A stretch of DNA of 64,000 bases from Alistipes senegalensis (GCA_023664945.1 JAMPER010000002.1:1-64000), one strand, 5' to 3'; counted from the stretch's first letter, positions 6,874 to 17,660 are shown. The notes: generated by a model from the sequence alone, not told the origin. Numbers and translations: made by a program.

Positions 6874-8376
6874 TTATTTTTCCCTGTTGAACAGGTAGGT
6901 GCAAAGCAGGGGAACGGGCCGGCCTGTTGCGCCCTTGGCAGCGCCGCTTTTCCACGCGGTTCCGGCAATATCAAGGTGTGCCCAGGTATATTTTCGGGTA
7001 AATCGCTCAAGGAAGCAGGCTGCGGTAATGCTGCCGCCAGGTTGTCCGCCGATATTGGCCATGTCCGCAAAGTTGGATTTGAGTTGTTCCTGGTAGCTTT
7101 CCTGTATCGGCATCCTCCAGGCAGTATCGCCGCAGGTTTTTCCGGCAGCGAGCAGGTCGTTTGCAAGCTGGTTGTGGGCATCGTCATCGCGGGTAAAAAG
7201 CCCGGAATTGTGATGCCCGAGCGCGACAACGCAGGCGCCGGTCAAGGTTGCCATGTCAATGACAATATCCGGTTTGAATCTTTCGGCGTAGGTGAGCGCA
7301 TCGCAAAGGATAAGGCGGCCTTCTGCATCGGTGTTGAGAATTTCAATTGTCTGGCCGGACATGGAGGTAACGATGTCGCCGGGTTTGTTGGCATGGCCTG
7401 AAGGCAGGTTTTCGCATGCGGGAATCAGGCCGACGATATTCTGTTTCAAACCCATTTCGCCAATAGCGGCAAAGGTGCCCAGTACGGCGGCAGCGCCGCA
7501 CATGTCGTATTTCATTTCATCCATGCCGGGGCCTGGTTTGAGGGAGATGCCGCCTGCATCGAAGGTGAGGCCTTTGCCGACCAGCACAACGGGCGCTTCT
7601 TTTGCTTTGCCGCCCTTGTGGCTGATAACAATAAATTTGGGCGGTTCGTCACTGCCGCGCGCAACAGAAAGAAAGCTGTTCATTTTCAGGGATTGCACTT
7701 GTTTTTTTTCAAGTACCTGAACCTGGAAATGATAAGTGTCAGCGAGTTTTTTTGCCTGTTCTGCCAGATAGGACGGGGTGCAGATGTTGGCAGGCAGGTT
7801 GCCCAGGTCTTTGGCCAGTTTCATGCCCTTTGCGACAGCCTGGGCACGGGCAATGGCTTTGCAGCCGGTTTCTGCCTGGCCGGCAGGCAGGTAGAAGGCG
7901 GTTTTTTTGATGCCTTCGGGAGTTGCCTCTTTTTTGCTTTTCATGGCATCGCTTCGGTAGGCGGTTTCTTTTGCAGCAAAAATCAGGGAAGCGATAGCCC
8001 ATTCAACAGGCCGGTTGCGGATGTTTTCTAGGGGAAGGGCAACCAGCGCGCTTTTCCCGCCCAGTGAGGAAAAGGCCTGTGCCAGTGTTTTTGCGATGAC
8101 GGTATAGTCTTTTTCGGCGATAATTTCATCTTTTCCCAATCCCAGCAGCAGGATGCGGGGGGACTGGATGCCTTTGGCCTGGTGAAGAAGCAGTGTGCTG
8201 CCGGGTTTGCCGGACAAGTCGCCGGTTTTGATTGCATTCGTGACGGCTCGCTCCAGATCCAGCTCTTTGGCTGCCGGTGAAAGGATGCCGCCTTCGTATA
8301 TGCCAACGGCAATGCAGTCTGTCCGGATTGTGGCGAGGGTATTTTTTTTGTCAACGGTTTTTATGCTAAAGTCCAT
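6874..8376 (-). CDS. pepA: Leucyl aminopeptidase (cytosol aminopeptidase)
   Basis: A 500-residue M17 family metallopeptidase that removes N-terminal residues from peptides in the cytoplasm; in some bacteria PepA also binds DNA. The C-terminal catalytic domain shows the family signature [14 protein letters not shown] and metal/substrate residues in [16 protein letters not shown] and [11 protein letters not shown]. The N-terminal macro-like domain covers about residues 1-170. Length is normal for the family. The start at 8376 ([10 protein letters not shown]) is fixed by AGGAGG eight bases upstream; the frame continues to 8415 without a site. It is divergent from lptF with 37 bases between the starts, an arrangement common in Proteobacteria. 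Confidence 0.96.
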   Translation of the reverse strand: MDFSIKTVDKKNTLATIRTDCIAVGIYEGGILSPAAKELDLERAVTNAIKTGDLSGKPGSTLLLHQAKGIQSPRILLLGLGKDEIIAEKDYTVIAKTLAQAFSSLGGKSALVALPLENIRNRPVEWAIASLIFAAKETAYRSDAMKSKKEATPEGIKKTAFYLPAGQAETGCKAIARAQAVAKGMKLAKDLGNLPANICTPSYLAEQAKKLADTYHFQVQVLEKKQVQSLKMNSFLSVARGSDEPPKFIVISHKGGKAKEAPVVLVGKGLTFDAGGISLKPGPGMDEMKYDMCGAAAVLGTFAAIGEMGLKQNIVGLIPACENLPSGHANKPGDIVTSMSGQTIEILNTDAEGRLILCDALTYAERFKPDIVIDMATLTGACVVALGHHNSGLFTRDDDAHNQLANDLLAAGKTCGDTAWRMPIQESYQEQLKSNFADMANIGGQPGGSITAACFLERFTRKYTWAHLDIAGTAWKSGAAKGATGRPVPLLCTYLFNREK

Positions 8377-8413
8377 TTGGTTTTCCTCCTGTCTTTTCAC
8401 ATTATAGCCTCTC

Positions 8414-9547
8414 ATGATTTTTCAGCGTGCCCTCCGACGAGAACTGGTGAGTATTGCGGGTGCGGTATTCATGACGCTTTTTACCATTACGGTCACCATG
8501 ATGCTGATCCGGATTCTCGGTCAGGCGGCGAAAGGAAGTGTGGCGTCCGAGGATGTGGTGGCGTTGATCGGGTTTTCTGCGTTGTCCTATTCGCCGGTTA
8601 TCCTGGTGCTGACCGGTTTTATTTCGGTGCTGCTGGTGATTACCCGCAGTTACCAGGATTCGGAGATGGTGGTCTGGTTTGCGTCCGGCCTCAGCCTGAC
8701 GCGCTGGCTCAAGCCCATTTTGCAGTTTGCCTTGCCGGTGGTTTTGCTGGTAACGGTTTTCAGTTTTTTTATTACCCCCTGGGCGCATTACCAGAATGCC
8801 GTTTACCGGGCCCGTTTTAACCAGCGGGAGGATTTGGCCCGTGTTTCCCCGGGAAAGTTCCAGAAATCTGCCGACAAGGATCGTGTCTTTTATGTCGAGA
8901 AAATGGCCGAAGACATGAGTTATGTGGAAAATGTGTTTATCCGCGATGTTAAGGAGGGTAATGTCAGCATTGTGGTGTCGAAGGAAGGGACGGTTCGCAC
9001 CAATGAAAAAGGCGAGCGTTATCTGGTGCTGGACGATGGGCTGCGTTACGAAAAATTGCTGGATCCGCCTGAATTCCGGCTGCTGGAGTTTGAACGTTAT
9101 ACTTCTCTGATTGATAATGCGCAGGAAACGGATTATGTGACGGATTCTATCCGTGCGCTGCCGAACCGGGAGCTGATTGCACGGTTTGCGGTTGCACCGC
9201 GGGCAAAGGGGGAGATGCTTTGGCGTATAGCCCAGCCGATTATGGCTTTTTTGCTGATGTTTCTGGCTGTACCGCTGGGGTTTGTCAATCCGCGCGGGGG
9301 ACGGTCGTTTAACCTGATTATCGCGCTCCTGCTGTATGTGGCGTATAACAATTTCACCAGTGTGATGCAATCGTCTGTCTCAAGGGGAAGGATCAGCCTG
9401 ATGGCAGGGTGGTGGCCGCTTCACCTGTTTATTGCTTTGATTATCATTGGCCTTTATGCGTGGCGGCTGGGAACTAACAGCCGCAGGCATCCGCTGGTTA
9501 TCTGGTCTGCCTGGCGAAGACGTCTTCGTGAAAGAAGCGGCAAATGA
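8414..9547 (+). CDS. lptF: LPS export ABC transporter permease LptF
   Basis: A 377-residue inner-membrane permease of the LptB2FG transporter, which extracts lipopolysaccharide and passes it to LptC/LptA. It shows the YjgP/YjgQ layout: three N-terminal membrane segments (about 15-35, 55-80 and 100-120), a periplasmic beta-jellyroll domain (about 125-265) and three C-terminal segments. The start [12 protein letters not shown] matches family N-termini. It overlaps lptG by four bases (ATGA), which indicates translational coupling. No strong Shine-Dalgarno precedes the ATG. Confidence 0.95.
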   Translation: MIFQRALRRELVSIAGAVFMTLFTITVTMMLIRILGQAAKGSVASEDVVALIGFSALSYSPVILVLTGFISVLLVITRSYQDSEMVVWFASGLSLTRWLKPILQFALPVVLLVTVFSFFITPWAHYQNAVYRARFNQREDLARVSPGKFQKSADKDRVFYVEKMAEDMSYVENVFIRDVKEGNVSIVVSKEGTVRTNEKGERYLVLDDGLRYEKLLDPPEFRLLEFERYTSLIDNAQETDYVTDSIRALPNRELIARFAVAPRAKGEMLWRIAQPIMAFLLMFLAVPLGFVNPRGGRSFNLIIALLLYVAYNNFTSVMQSSVSRGRISLMAGWWPLHLFIALIIIGLYAWRLGTNSRRHPLVIWSAWRRRLRERSGK

Positions 9548-10680
9548 AGATATTGCAACGTTATTTTGCCAGTGAGATTGTGAAGTCGGTGCTGTTTGTG
9601 CTCCTGGCTTTTCTGGCGCTTTTTGCTTTTTTTGACCTGATGACAGAGGTTAATTCGGTCGGCCGGGGAGCTTATCGGCTAAAACACGCGTTTTACTATA
9701 TTTTGCTGAATTTGCCGGGATATATATATGAATTGATGCCGGTAGCGGTGTTGATCGGGACGATTTATGCCCTGGCCCGTTTTGCGGCCAATTCGGAATT
9801 TACCATCATGCGGGCTTCTTCCATGTCCACTATTCAGGCAGGATGGATTCTGGCGCGGATTGGTGTGGTTTTTATGTTGTTTACCCTGGCAGTGGGGGAA
9901 TTTATTACGCCTTATTCTTCAACACAGGCGACTGCATTTCGGGACAGTAAATTGCAGCGTGATATCCGTTCCAGTATCTGGAGCCGGGATACGCTTTACG
10001 CGAATGGCCTGGAAGGGACGGTGACCGGTTCCCGCTTTATCAGTATCGGCGGTTTCAGGACAGACCAGAGTGTGCGCCATGTGCAGCTTTATGAGTTTAA
10101 TACGGCGCAACAGCTTCAGCGTATGGTAACGGCCAGGGAGGGGCGTTATCTTGGCAACCATGAATGGGAGCTGAAAGAGGTGACGGAGGATGTGGTTACT
10201 GCGCCGGCCAGGCCGGGACAGGCACGTTTTCCGGCTTCTGCTCCCAAATTTGATACAAGGCAGGTTGCCTCCATGCGTATGCTTTCTGAATTGACGCCGG
10301 ATATTCTTTCTGTGCTGGCTGTGGATGCGACCAAGATGTCTGCTTATGGTTTGGCTGTCTATAACCGGCATATGGAGGCCAATAATCAGGATACGGCCGC
10401 TTACCGGATTGCTTTCTGGAAAAAAATTGTGTATCCCTTTTCGGTTTTTGTGATGATGGCGCTGGCGCTGCCGTTTGCCTATCTGCATTTTCGTTCCGGC
10501 GGGATCAGCGTGAAGATTTTCACAGGTATTATGATCGGCGTTTTGTTTATGCTGCTAAACAGCCTCTTTTCCCATCTGGGACTGTTAAATACCTGGCCGG
10601 CTTTCCTGACTGCTGTTTTGCCCAGTGTGATTTTCCTTCTCTTTGCCTGCGGTGCCCTCTGGTGGGTGGAACGGCATTAG
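9544..10680 (+). CDS. lptG: LPS export ABC transporter permease LptG
   Basis: A 378-residue partner of LptF with the same six-segment plus periplasmic-domain layout. [16 protein letters not shown] at the N-terminus and the conserved SEFTIMRASSMS segment near residue 85 are LptG features. The C-terminal membrane bundle includes FWKKIVYPFSVFVMM. It follows lptF with ATGA overlap; the ATPase lptB and the bridge genes lptA/lptC are not in the window. Confidence 0.95.
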   Translation: MKILQRYFASEIVKSVLFVLLAFLALFAFFDLMTEVNSVGRGAYRLKHAFYYILLNLPGYIYELMPVAVLIGTIYALARFAANSEFTIMRASSMSTIQAGWILARIGVVFMLFTLAVGEFITPYSSTQATAFRDSKLQRDIRSSIWSRDTLYANGLEGTVTGSRFISIGGFRTDQSVRHVQLYEFNTAQQLQRMVTAREGRYLGNHEWELKEVTEDVVTAPARPGQARFPASAPKFDTRQVASMRMLSELTPDILSVLAVDATKMSAYGLAVYNRHMEANNQDTAAYRIAFWKKIVYPFSVFVMMALALPFAYLHFRSGGISVKIFTGIMIGVLFMLLNSLFSHLGLLNTWPAFLTAVLPSVIFLLFACGALWWVERH

Positions 10681-10811
10681 CGGCAGAGGGTACCGGACAG
10701 GATGGCATGGTTTCATATATAATAAATGAAGCCAATCTGGCGCTTCATCATTGCTTTTTGATATAAAGCGTTTTTTCTGGCCTGCCAGGCAGGCTGTCAC
10801 AGGAAGAGTCC

Positions 10812-11759
10812 ATGAATTTGCATCAGTTGCGCTTTGTCCGCGAGGCGGTCAGGCAGCATTTTAACCTGACCGAGGCGGCCAGGGCGCTTTATACTTCACA
10901 GCCCGGGGTATCCAAGGCGATTATTGAGCTGGAAGACGAGCTGGGTGTGGAGATTTTTCAGCGGCATGGCAAACGGATCAGGGGATTGACAGAGCCGGGG
11001 GAAGCTATCCTGAGGTCGGTTGAGCGGATTTTGCATGAGATTGACAGCTTAAGGCAGATTGCAAGGGAGTTTACGATTCATGATACAGGCAGCCTGACTA
11101 TTGCGACTTCCTATGCCGAGGCGCGTTATTTTCTGCCGAAGACGATTTCCCGTTTTGTTGTCCGGTTTCCGCGGGTAAGGCTTTCCATGCTCCAGGGAAC
11201 AGCGCAGCAACTGGTGGAATATGTGCAGGATGGGACGGCAGATGTTGCGCTGATGATGGAGCAGGAAGGGGAAATGGATACGATTTTCGGTGTGCCGTTC
11301 AGCCAGTGGGAGTATTCGCTGATTGTGCCGCACGGCCATCCCCTGGCGCAGGCAGGACTTGTCACGCTGGAGGATGTGGCTGCCTATCCCCTGGTGACTT
11401 ATGAACAGAGTTTTCCCGGAAGAAAACGTATTGAGCGTATTTTCATGCAGCGGGGACTCAAGCCGGAAATTCCGGTTTCTGCTTTGACGGCTGATGTGAT
11501 CAAGGCGTATGTGGAGTTGGGGATGGGGGTTGGCCTGATTGTCGGCCTGGCCTATGACAGTGAGCGTGACAGGCATCTTCATGCTATTCCTGCCGGGCAC
11601 CTTTTCGGTACCGGGCATTCCCGTTTGCTGATGCGGCGCAATGCTTACCTGCGTGGCTATGTTTATGCGTTTATGGAAATGCTTTCACCGCTTTTGACCC
11701 GGGATATGATTGATGAGGCCCTGTCAGGAAACGGCGGGGCTGCCACTTACGAGATTTAG
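10812..11759 (+). CDS. cysB: CysB-type LysR family regulator
   Basis: A 315-residue LysR-type transcription factor. The N-terminal winged helix (about 1-60, MNLHQLRFVREAV, then LYTSQPGVSKAIIELEDELG) is of the CysB/Cbl subtype, where the first residues are conserved. The C-terminal effector domain (about 90-300) has the CysB-like segments TSYAEARYFLP and GMGVGLIVG. CysB controls sulfate and thiosulfate assimilation with O-acetylserine or N-acetylserine as inducer. AGGAAGAG lies upstream of the ATG. No sulfur assimilation genes are adjacent, so CysB rather than Cbl or another paralogue is probable but not certain. Confidence 0.87.
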   Translation: MNLHQLRFVREAVRQHFNLTEAARALYTSQPGVSKAIIELEDELGVEIFQRHGKRIRGLTEPGEAILRSVERILHEIDSLRQIAREFTIHDTGSLTIATSYAEARYFLPKTISRFVVRFPRVRLSMLQGTAQQLVEYVQDGTADVALMMEQEGEMDTIFGVPFSQWEYSLIVPHGHPLAQAGLVTLEDVAAYPLVTYEQSFPGRKRIERIFMQRGLKPEIPVSALTADVIKAYVELGMGVGLIVGLAYDSERDRHLHAIPAGHLFGTGHSRLLMRRNAYLRGYVYAFMEMLSPLLTRDMIDEALSGNGGAATYEI

Positions 11760-11782
11760 CTGCCGCCGGTAAAAGAGATGGT

Positions 11783-14700
11783 CTAGCGCTCCAGGGATGC
11801 CCATATTTTATGGAGCCGTTTGACAGAAACCGGCATAGGGGTGCGCAGTTCCTGCGCAAACAGGGAGACGCGCAGTTCTTCCAGCATCCATCTGAATTCC
11901 TGCATGTCCGGCTCTATGGCGGCAGCGGTTTTTTGCCGTTCCCGGCAGGCGCGTTGCCACGGGGCGGCCGCGGCCTGCCATTCGGCTGACAGCCGGCTGT
12001 CCCGCGCCGGGTCGGCACGCAGCCGGTCGATGCGGATGTCGCAGGCCTTGAGGTAACGCGGGAAATGGGCCAGCCGGGCAAGGTTGTTTTCTGTCAGGAA
12101 ATGTTTGTTCATCAAGGCGTCTATTTGGGCGCGGATGTCGGCAAAGGCATGGTTGTGTGCCTTGATTGACTGGAGTTTGCGCTGGACTTGCGTGTATTGT
12201 TCCAGGATTTGCAAAGCCAGCCTGGCGACTTCGTTGACCAGAAGGCCGATCCGGTTTTTCCCTTCTGCCGTTCTTGCCAGAAATTCCGCCTCGTTGCGGG
12301 GAAGCGGCGGTTGCATGAAAGCGGCATCAAGGGCAGCCTGGAGAATCTGGTCGCGCAATGTGTCGCTTTCACCCAGAGGAAGGTAATGCAGTCCCATTTG
12401 TTGCAGGCCGGCGATATTTTTTCCCAGGAAACGGATCTGGTCTTTCAACTGAAAGGAAAAAAGGCGGCGCAATCCGGCGCGGTGGGTTTTTTCTGCCATG
12501 GCCGGTTCGTCAAAGACTTCGATTTCACAGTGGGTTGTTTTGTCTGACAACGCGGGATAGCCGATAAGGGACTGCCTGCCCTGGGAGATTTCGAGCAGTT
12601 CTGGCAGTTCCCCAAAGCTCCATGCAGTCAGTTTCCCATAGGAAGACGGCGCCGGTTCTTTTTTGGCTGAGGCTGTATCAGACGGGGTTTTCCCCGCTGC
12701 CTTGAGCGGGGTATTGCCGGCCAGTTGCCTGAATTGTTCCCGTGCTTCACGGCCAAGGGAGTTTTGCAGGGCAGAAAGGTTGCGGGCCATGTCGAGCATG
12801 CGGCCGCTTTCATCTGTTACCCGGAAGTTCATGAAAAGGTGCGGCGGAAGGGTCTCCTGTCTGAAGTCTCCCGTTTGGGGAACAGCGCCGGTTTGTTCAC
12901 GGATATCGGCAATCAGTGCATCAATGAGGCGGCCCTGGCCGAAGCGGCTTGATTCGTGGATTCTGTCGCAAAAGGCGGCTGCATAATCAGGCAGCGGCAC
13001 ACAGTGGCGGCGCAGACGCTGGGGAAGGGATTTGAGCAGCAGACGGACTTTTTCTTTGAGCATGCCCGGCACCAGCCATTCGCACTGTTCGGCTGGCAGC
13101 TGGTTTAAGGCGTATAGCGGTACAGAAAGGGTAATGCCGTCCCGGATATGGCCGGGTTCAAAATGGTATGAGAGCGCCATCTTGATTCCGGCAAGCGTCA
13201 GGGATTTTGGGAAAAAATCTGTGGTGATGCCGGTTGCCTCATGGCGCATCAGGTCTTCCCTGACGAGGTAAAGCAGTTTGGGATTGGCGGCTGAGGCATC
13301 CTTGTACCACTTTTCAAATGCCGCGCCGTTATAGATGCCCTCGGGCAGGCGCTGGTCATAAAAGGCGGCGATCAGTTCATCGTCCACCAGGACGTCTGCC
13401 CGGCGCGACTGGTGTTCCAGGGTTTCAATTTCCCGTACCAGTTTCCGGTTATGGATGAAGAATGGCGCGCGGGTTTCAAAATCCCCGCCGACCAAGGCGT
13501 CACGGATAAAGATTTCGCGGGACTGGGCCGGGTTGATTGGGCCGTAATGAATCCGGCGCTGGCTGTACACTACCAGCCCGTAGAGGGTTCCCCGTTCGTA
13601 GGCGGAAACCTGGGCGGGCCGTTTTTCCCAGCGGGGATCGCCCCATGATTTTTTCAGCAGGTGGCTGCCGGTTTTTTCGAGCCATTCCGGCTGAATTTGG
13701 GCAAGACAGCGGGCGTACAGGCGGGTGGTATCAACCAGTTCGGCTGCCATGACCCATTTGCTGTGTTTTTTTCCCAGCGTTGAACCGGGCCAGAGGTAAA
13801 AGCGAATACCGCGTGCCCCCAGGTAGTGAGCGCCTTCGTCTGACCGGCAGCCGATGTTGCCCAAAAGACCGGTCAGGAGGGCCAGATGAAGTTGCTCATA
13901 GGTCGCCGGTTTCTCGTTTGGCCGCCATCCCTGCTCGTGAACCAGGGCCAGCAGCTGGGAATGGATGTCGCGCCATTCCCGCAGCCGGAGATAGGAAAGA
14001 AAGTTGGCACGGCAGTTTTCCTGGAGCTGGCGGTTGGATTTTTTGTGTTTGACTGCATCATGAAACCAGTTCCAGATTTTCAGGTATCCCTGAAATTCGG
14101 AACGGGGCTCAACAAATTTCAGGTGAGCCCTGTCGGCGGCTTCCTGGGCGTCCAGCGGCCGTTCGCGGGGATCCTGGATGGAGAGCGCCGCTGCGATGAT
14201 AAGGACTTCCGAGAGGCTTTGCTGGTCTTTTGCCGCCAGGATCATGCGGCCGATTCTTGGATCAAGCGGCAGTCGGGAAAGCTGGTGTCCTACCGGGGTC
14301 ATGCGGTTTTTCCCGTCCAGCGCACCCAGCTCCTGAAGGAGCTGGTAGCCGTCTGTGACGGCGCGTTTTAACGGCGGCTCAAGGAAAGGGAAGGTTTCCA
14401 CTTCGCCCAGCCTCAAGGCTTTCATGCGCAGGATGACGGAAGCAAGGGAAGAACGGAGGATTTCCGGTGTGGTGTATTCCGGGCGCTGGGCAAAGTCGGT
14501 TTCTTCATACAGGCGGATACATATGCCGGAGGCCACCCGGCCGCAACGGCCGGCACGCTGGTTGGCAGCAGCCTGTGAGACCGGCTCAATGTGAAGCTGT
14601 TCTACCTTGTTGCGGTAGCTGTAGCGCTTGACGCGCGCCAACCCCGGATCAATGACGAAGCGAATGCCCGGCACGGTCAGGGAGGTTTCGGCTACGTTGG

Positions 14701-15697
14701 TAGCCAGCACGATACGGCGGGCATTGGTCGGCTTAAAGATTTTTTCCTGTTCCTGTGCCGAGAGCCGGGAAAAAAGCGGCAGGATTTCTGTATGGGGAGG
14801 CAGCCGCCGGCGCAGGGTTTCTGCCGTATCCCGGATTTCCCGTTCGCCCGGCAGGAAGACCAGGATATCGCCTTGCCCGGCGCGCGAGACTTCATCTACC
14901 GCCTCGGCGATGGCTTCCATCAGGTTGCGCTGTTCCCGGGCGGCCTGTGCCCGCCCTGGCGGTTTTTGCCCATTTGCACCGGTGCTTTCTTCCGGGGAAA
15001 AGGCCGGGTCGTAAACCGGCCGGTAGTGGATTTCGACAGGGTACAGGCGGCCTGAAACCTCGATTACCGGCACAGGGTGTTGGGCTGTTCCGAAGTGCCG
15101 GGCAAAGCGCTGGGCGTCAATAGTGGCCGAGGTGATGATGAGCTTGAGATCGGGGCGGCGCGGCAGGAGCTGTTTCAGGTAGCCCAGCAGAAAATCAATG
15201 TTCAGGCTGCGTTCATGTGCCTCGTCAATGATAAGGGTATCGTATTGTTTGAGCAGGCGGTCTGTCTGGGTTTCCGCCAGGAGGATGCCGTCTGTCATCA
15301 GTTTGACCGATGCGCCGGGACTGGTTTTGTCGGTAAAGCGGATTTTGTAGCCGACATGTTCGCCAAGCGGTGTGCCGAGTTCGGCGGCGATACGCCGGGC
15401 GGTGGAGCTGGCCGCTATCCGGCGGGGCTGGGTGTGGCCAATGAACCCGTTGACGCCACGCCCGATTTCCAGGCAGATTTTGGGCAGCTGCGTGGTTTTT
15501 CCCGAACCCGTTTCGCCGCAGACGATGATGACCTGGTTGTTTTGGAGGGCGGCGATAATGTCATCGCGCTTGCGTGAAACGGGCAGTTCTTCCGGATAAA
15601 CAAGCGGCGGAATGGGGTGGCGGAAGCGTACGGTATCTGCCGGCTGTTCTGGCGCAGGCGCGGGATGATTTTTTGGGGAAGGAGGAGTTGCTGTCAT
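11783..15697 (-). CDS. hrpA: ATP-dependent RNA helicase HrpA
   Basis: A 1304-residue DEAH-box helicase of usual HrpA length. The first recA domain has Walker A GETGSGKTTQ (about residue 62), DEAHERSLN (about 160) and SATID. The second has a VAETSLTVPGI and QRAGRCGRV motif pair. HA2 and OB-fold regions follow, then the long HrpA-specific DUF3418 C-terminal half. In E. coli HrpA resolves stalled ribosomes and acts on fimbrial mRNA. The gene converges with cysB (23 bases apart) and is divergent from argA. Confidence 0.95.
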   Translation of the reverse strand: MTATPPSPKNHPAPAPEQPADTVRFRHPIPPLVYPEELPVSRKRDDIIAALQNNQVIIVCGETGSGKTTQLPKICLEIGRGVNGFIGHTQPRRIAASSTARRIAAELGTPLGEHVGYKIRFTDKTSPGASVKLMTDGILLAETQTDRLLKQYDTLIIDEAHERSLNIDFLLGYLKQLLPRRPDLKLIITSATIDAQRFARHFGTAQHPVPVIEVSGRLYPVEIHYRPVYDPAFSPEESTGANGQKPPGRAQAAREQRNLMEAIAEAVDEVSRAGQGDILVFLPGEREIRDTAETLRRRLPPHTEILPLFSRLSAQEQEKIFKPTNARRIVLATNVAETSLTVPGIRFVIDPGLARVKRYSYRNKVEQLHIEPVSQAAANQRAGRCGRVASGICIRLYEETDFAQRPEYTTPEILRSSLASVILRMKALRLGEVETFPFLEPPLKRAVTDGYQLLQELGALDGKNRMTPVGHQLSRLPLDPRIGRMILAAKDQQSLSEVLIIAAALSIQDPRERPLDAQEAADRAHLKFVEPRSEFQGYLKIWNWFHDAVKHKKSNRQLQENCRANFLSYLRLREWRDIHSQLLALVHEQGWRPNEKPATYEQLHLALLTGLLGNIGCRSDEGAHYLGARGIRFYLWPGSTLGKKHSKWVMAAELVDTTRLYARCLAQIQPEWLEKTGSHLLKKSWGDPRWEKRPAQVSAYERGTLYGLVVYSQRRIHYGPINPAQSREIFIRDALVGGDFETRAPFFIHNRKLVREIETLEHQSRRADVLVDDELIAAFYDQRLPEGIYNGAAFEKWYKDASAANPKLLYLVREDLMRHEATGITTDFFPKSLTLAGIKMALSYHFEPGHIRDGITLSVPLYALNQLPAEQCEWLVPGMLKEKVRLLLKSLPQRLRRHCVPLPDYAAAFCDRIHESSRFGQGRLIDALIADIREQTGAVPQTGDFRQETLPPHLFMNFRVTDESGRMLDMARNLSALQNSLGREAREQFRQLAGNTPLKAAGKTPSDTASAKKEPAPSSYGKLTAWSFGELPELLEISQGRQSLIGYPALSDKTTHCEIEVFDEPAMAEKTHRAGLRRLFSFQLKDQIRFLGKNIAGLQQMGLHYLPLGESDTLRDQILQAALDAAFMQPPLPRNEAEFLARTAEGKNRIGLLVNEVARLALQILEQYTQVQRKLQSIKAHNHAFADIRAQIDALMNKHFLTENNLARLAHFPRYLKACDIRIDRLRADPARDSRLSAEWQAAAAPWQRACRERQKTAAAIEPDMQEFRWMLEELRVSLFAQELRTPMPVSVKRLHKIWASLER

Positions 15698-15820
15698 GCC
15701 GATGCGAATTATAATCCCGGTAGCGGCTGGATGTCCGGGTTTCTCTCGCCAAATGGGTTGTTTTGGCAGTGGGAAGGCTGTCCGGTTTTTGTTTTATCCC
15801 GTTTTATGAGGTGGGCTGAT

Positions 15821-17131
15821 ATGGAAGACGCCATGCAATTTGTGAATTGGTTGCGTTCGGTTGCGCCTTATATTCATTCTTTCCGCGGGCAGACTTTTGT
15901 GGTGGCGTTTCCGGGGGAACTGGTTCGCGCCGGCGCCCTGTCAACGCTGGTGCATGATATTTCCCTTTTGCATGCGCTGGGTATCAAGGTGGTGATTGTG
16001 CATGGTTCCCGCCCGCAGGTTGAGGAACAGCTTGCCTTGCGGCAGGTGGAAAGCGCTTTTTATAACGGTACGCGGATTACTGACAGTGCGGCGCTGGAGT
16101 GTGCCAAGGAGGCGACTGGTGAATTGCGCCTGGATATTGAGGCGGCTTTCAGCCAGGGGTTGCCCAATACGCCGATGGCGCATGCCGAGATACGGATTAT
16201 TTCGGGCAATTTTATTACTGCCACGCCTTTGGGTATTCTGGATGGCGTGGATATGCAGTTGACAGGCAAGACGCGCAAGGTGGCTTTTGACAGTATCCAG
16301 CGTATTCTGGATGCGGGTGATCTGGTTTTGCTGCCGCCGCTGGGTTTTTCACCGACCGGCGAGATTTTCAGCTTGCGGATGGAGGATGTCGCTGTTTCTG
16401 CGGCGCTGGCGCTGCATGCGCACAAGCTGATTTTTGTGACGGAAACGCCGCTTATGACCAATGCTGAAGGGGAAGAGATACGCGAGATTACGCCTGCCCA
16501 GGCGGAGGCGCTTTTGCATACAGGGCATTTGTCTGATGAGGCGGCGAGTTACCTGCGGTTCGCTTCGAAGGCGTGTATAGGCGGCGTGCCCAGGGCGCAT
16601 ATTGTATCGTTTGCCATGGATGGTTCCGCCCTGATGGAGCTTTTTACGCATGATGGCGTGGGGACGATGGTAACGTATGAAAATATTGATATTTTGCGGG
16701 ATGCCACGATCCAGGATGTGGGCAGTATTCTCAAGCTGATTGAACCGTATGAAGCCAATGGCACGCTGGTCAAGCGCGGGCGTGAGCTGCTTGAGCGCGA
16801 AATCGGCAATTTTTCGGTGATGGAACATGACGGCGTCATTTTCGGGTGCGCCGCGCTTTATCCTTTCCCGGCGGAAAAGATGGGGGAAATGGCCTGTCTG
16901 ATTGTGGATCCGGATGTGCAGGAGGAAGGGGAAGGCGAACGTATCCTGGTGCATATCGAAAATCGTGCCCGCTCAATGGGGTTGACTCACCTTTTTATTC
17001 TGACAACCCAGACGGCGCACTGGTTTTTGCGCCGCGGGTTTGTTTATGCCAGCGTGAATGAGTTACCGAAAGACCGGCAGCATATTTACAACTGGCAGCG
17101 GAAATCGCAGGTGTTGATCAAGAAGCTGTAG
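15821..17131 (+). CDS. argA: N-acetylglutamate synthase
   Basis: A 436-residue enzyme that transfers acetyl from acetyl-CoA to glutamate, the first step of arginine synthesis. The N-terminal amino-acid-kinase-like domain (about 25-285) has VIVHGSRPQVEEQL; the C-terminal GNAT domain (about 290-436) has VDPDVQEEGEGERIL as its acetyl-CoA loop. Length matches the classical ArgA. The frame is open from 15617, but MEDAMQFVNWLRS at 15821 is the family-like start and GAGGTG lies before it; ATG 15806 is the alternative. Its 3' end overlaps the convergent thioredoxin-like gene by 14 bases. Confidence 0.94.
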   Translation: MEDAMQFVNWLRSVAPYIHSFRGQTFVVAFPGELVRAGALSTLVHDISLLHALGIKVVIVHGSRPQVEEQLALRQVESAFYNGTRITDSAALECAKEATGELRLDIEAAFSQGLPNTPMAHAEIRIISGNFITATPLGILDGVDMQLTGKTRKVAFDSIQRILDAGDLVLLPPLGFSPTGEIFSLRMEDVAVSAALALHAHKLIFVTETPLMTNAEGEEIREITPAQAEALLHTGHLSDEAASYLRFASKACIGGVPRAHIVSFAMDGSALMELFTHDGVGTMVTYENIDILRDATIQDVGSILKLIEPYEANGTLVKRGRELLEREIGNFSVMEHDGVIFGCAALYPFPAEKMGEMACLIVDPDVQEEGEGERILVHIENRARSMGLTHLFILTTQTAHWFLRRGFVYASVNELPKDRQHIYNWQRKSQVLIKKL

Positions 17132-17399
17132 GGCGCTTTTTCCATTTATGGGAGTGCATGCCGGCGGCTTCGCTGATCCAGGCGCTGATTTCCTGCCGGG
17201 CAGGAATACGGCCGCTGGACAGGATGATGCCGTTGATGGCTACGGCAGGCAGGTTATCGATACCCATTTCGGTGATCCGGTCGCGGTTGGCGACTTTGCG
17301 GACGGTAATGTTGCTGCCGGTTTCTGCTGCGGCAAGCTGGCATTGCCTGGCAAGGGCGGCTGTTTTTTCGGTGCTGGAGCCAAATACCTGGATATCCAT
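17118..17399 (-). CDS. Thioredoxin-fold protein lacking the CxxC pair
   Basis: A 93-residue protein of the small Thioredoxin_3 / redox-active disulfide 2 type: MDIQVFGSSTEKTAALARQC, a VRKVANRDRITEMGIDNLPA segment with the cis-proline loop, then VAINGIILSSGRIP. In the family the first loop is G-x-G-C-x-x-C. Here both cysteine positions are Thr (T10, T13), so no dithiol is left at the active site. The single Cys near residue 20 is in the following helix. AAGGAGAA is well placed upstream, so the gene is probably translated. It converges on argA with a 14-base overlap. Disulfide chemistry is unlikely; a binding role is possible. Confidence 0.8.
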   Translation of the reverse strand: MDIQVFGSSTEKTAALARQCQLAAAETGSNITVRKVANRDRITEMGIDNLPAVAINGIILSSGRIPARQEISAWISEAAGMHSHKWKKRPTAS

Positions 17400-17660
17400 G
17401 CTTTCTCCTTTATGGTGTTGGCGAGGGTAATCTGTATCACTGTGAGCGGCGCCTGGTAAAGAGGTTCTGGCAGCGAGGGAAAAAGGTTTGCGGTTTATCA
17501 GAACAGGAAAGAAAGGACCGGATCAGGCAGCCTGGTTTTTTTGTATTATGATTATTTTTCATGGGTTTCAAACCCGGCCTCAGGCAGGGTGATGGGCTGG
17601 TAATGTGATTTGTTGGAAAACACGCCGGGATGATACGGGACGTAAGGCAAGGAGAAAGTG

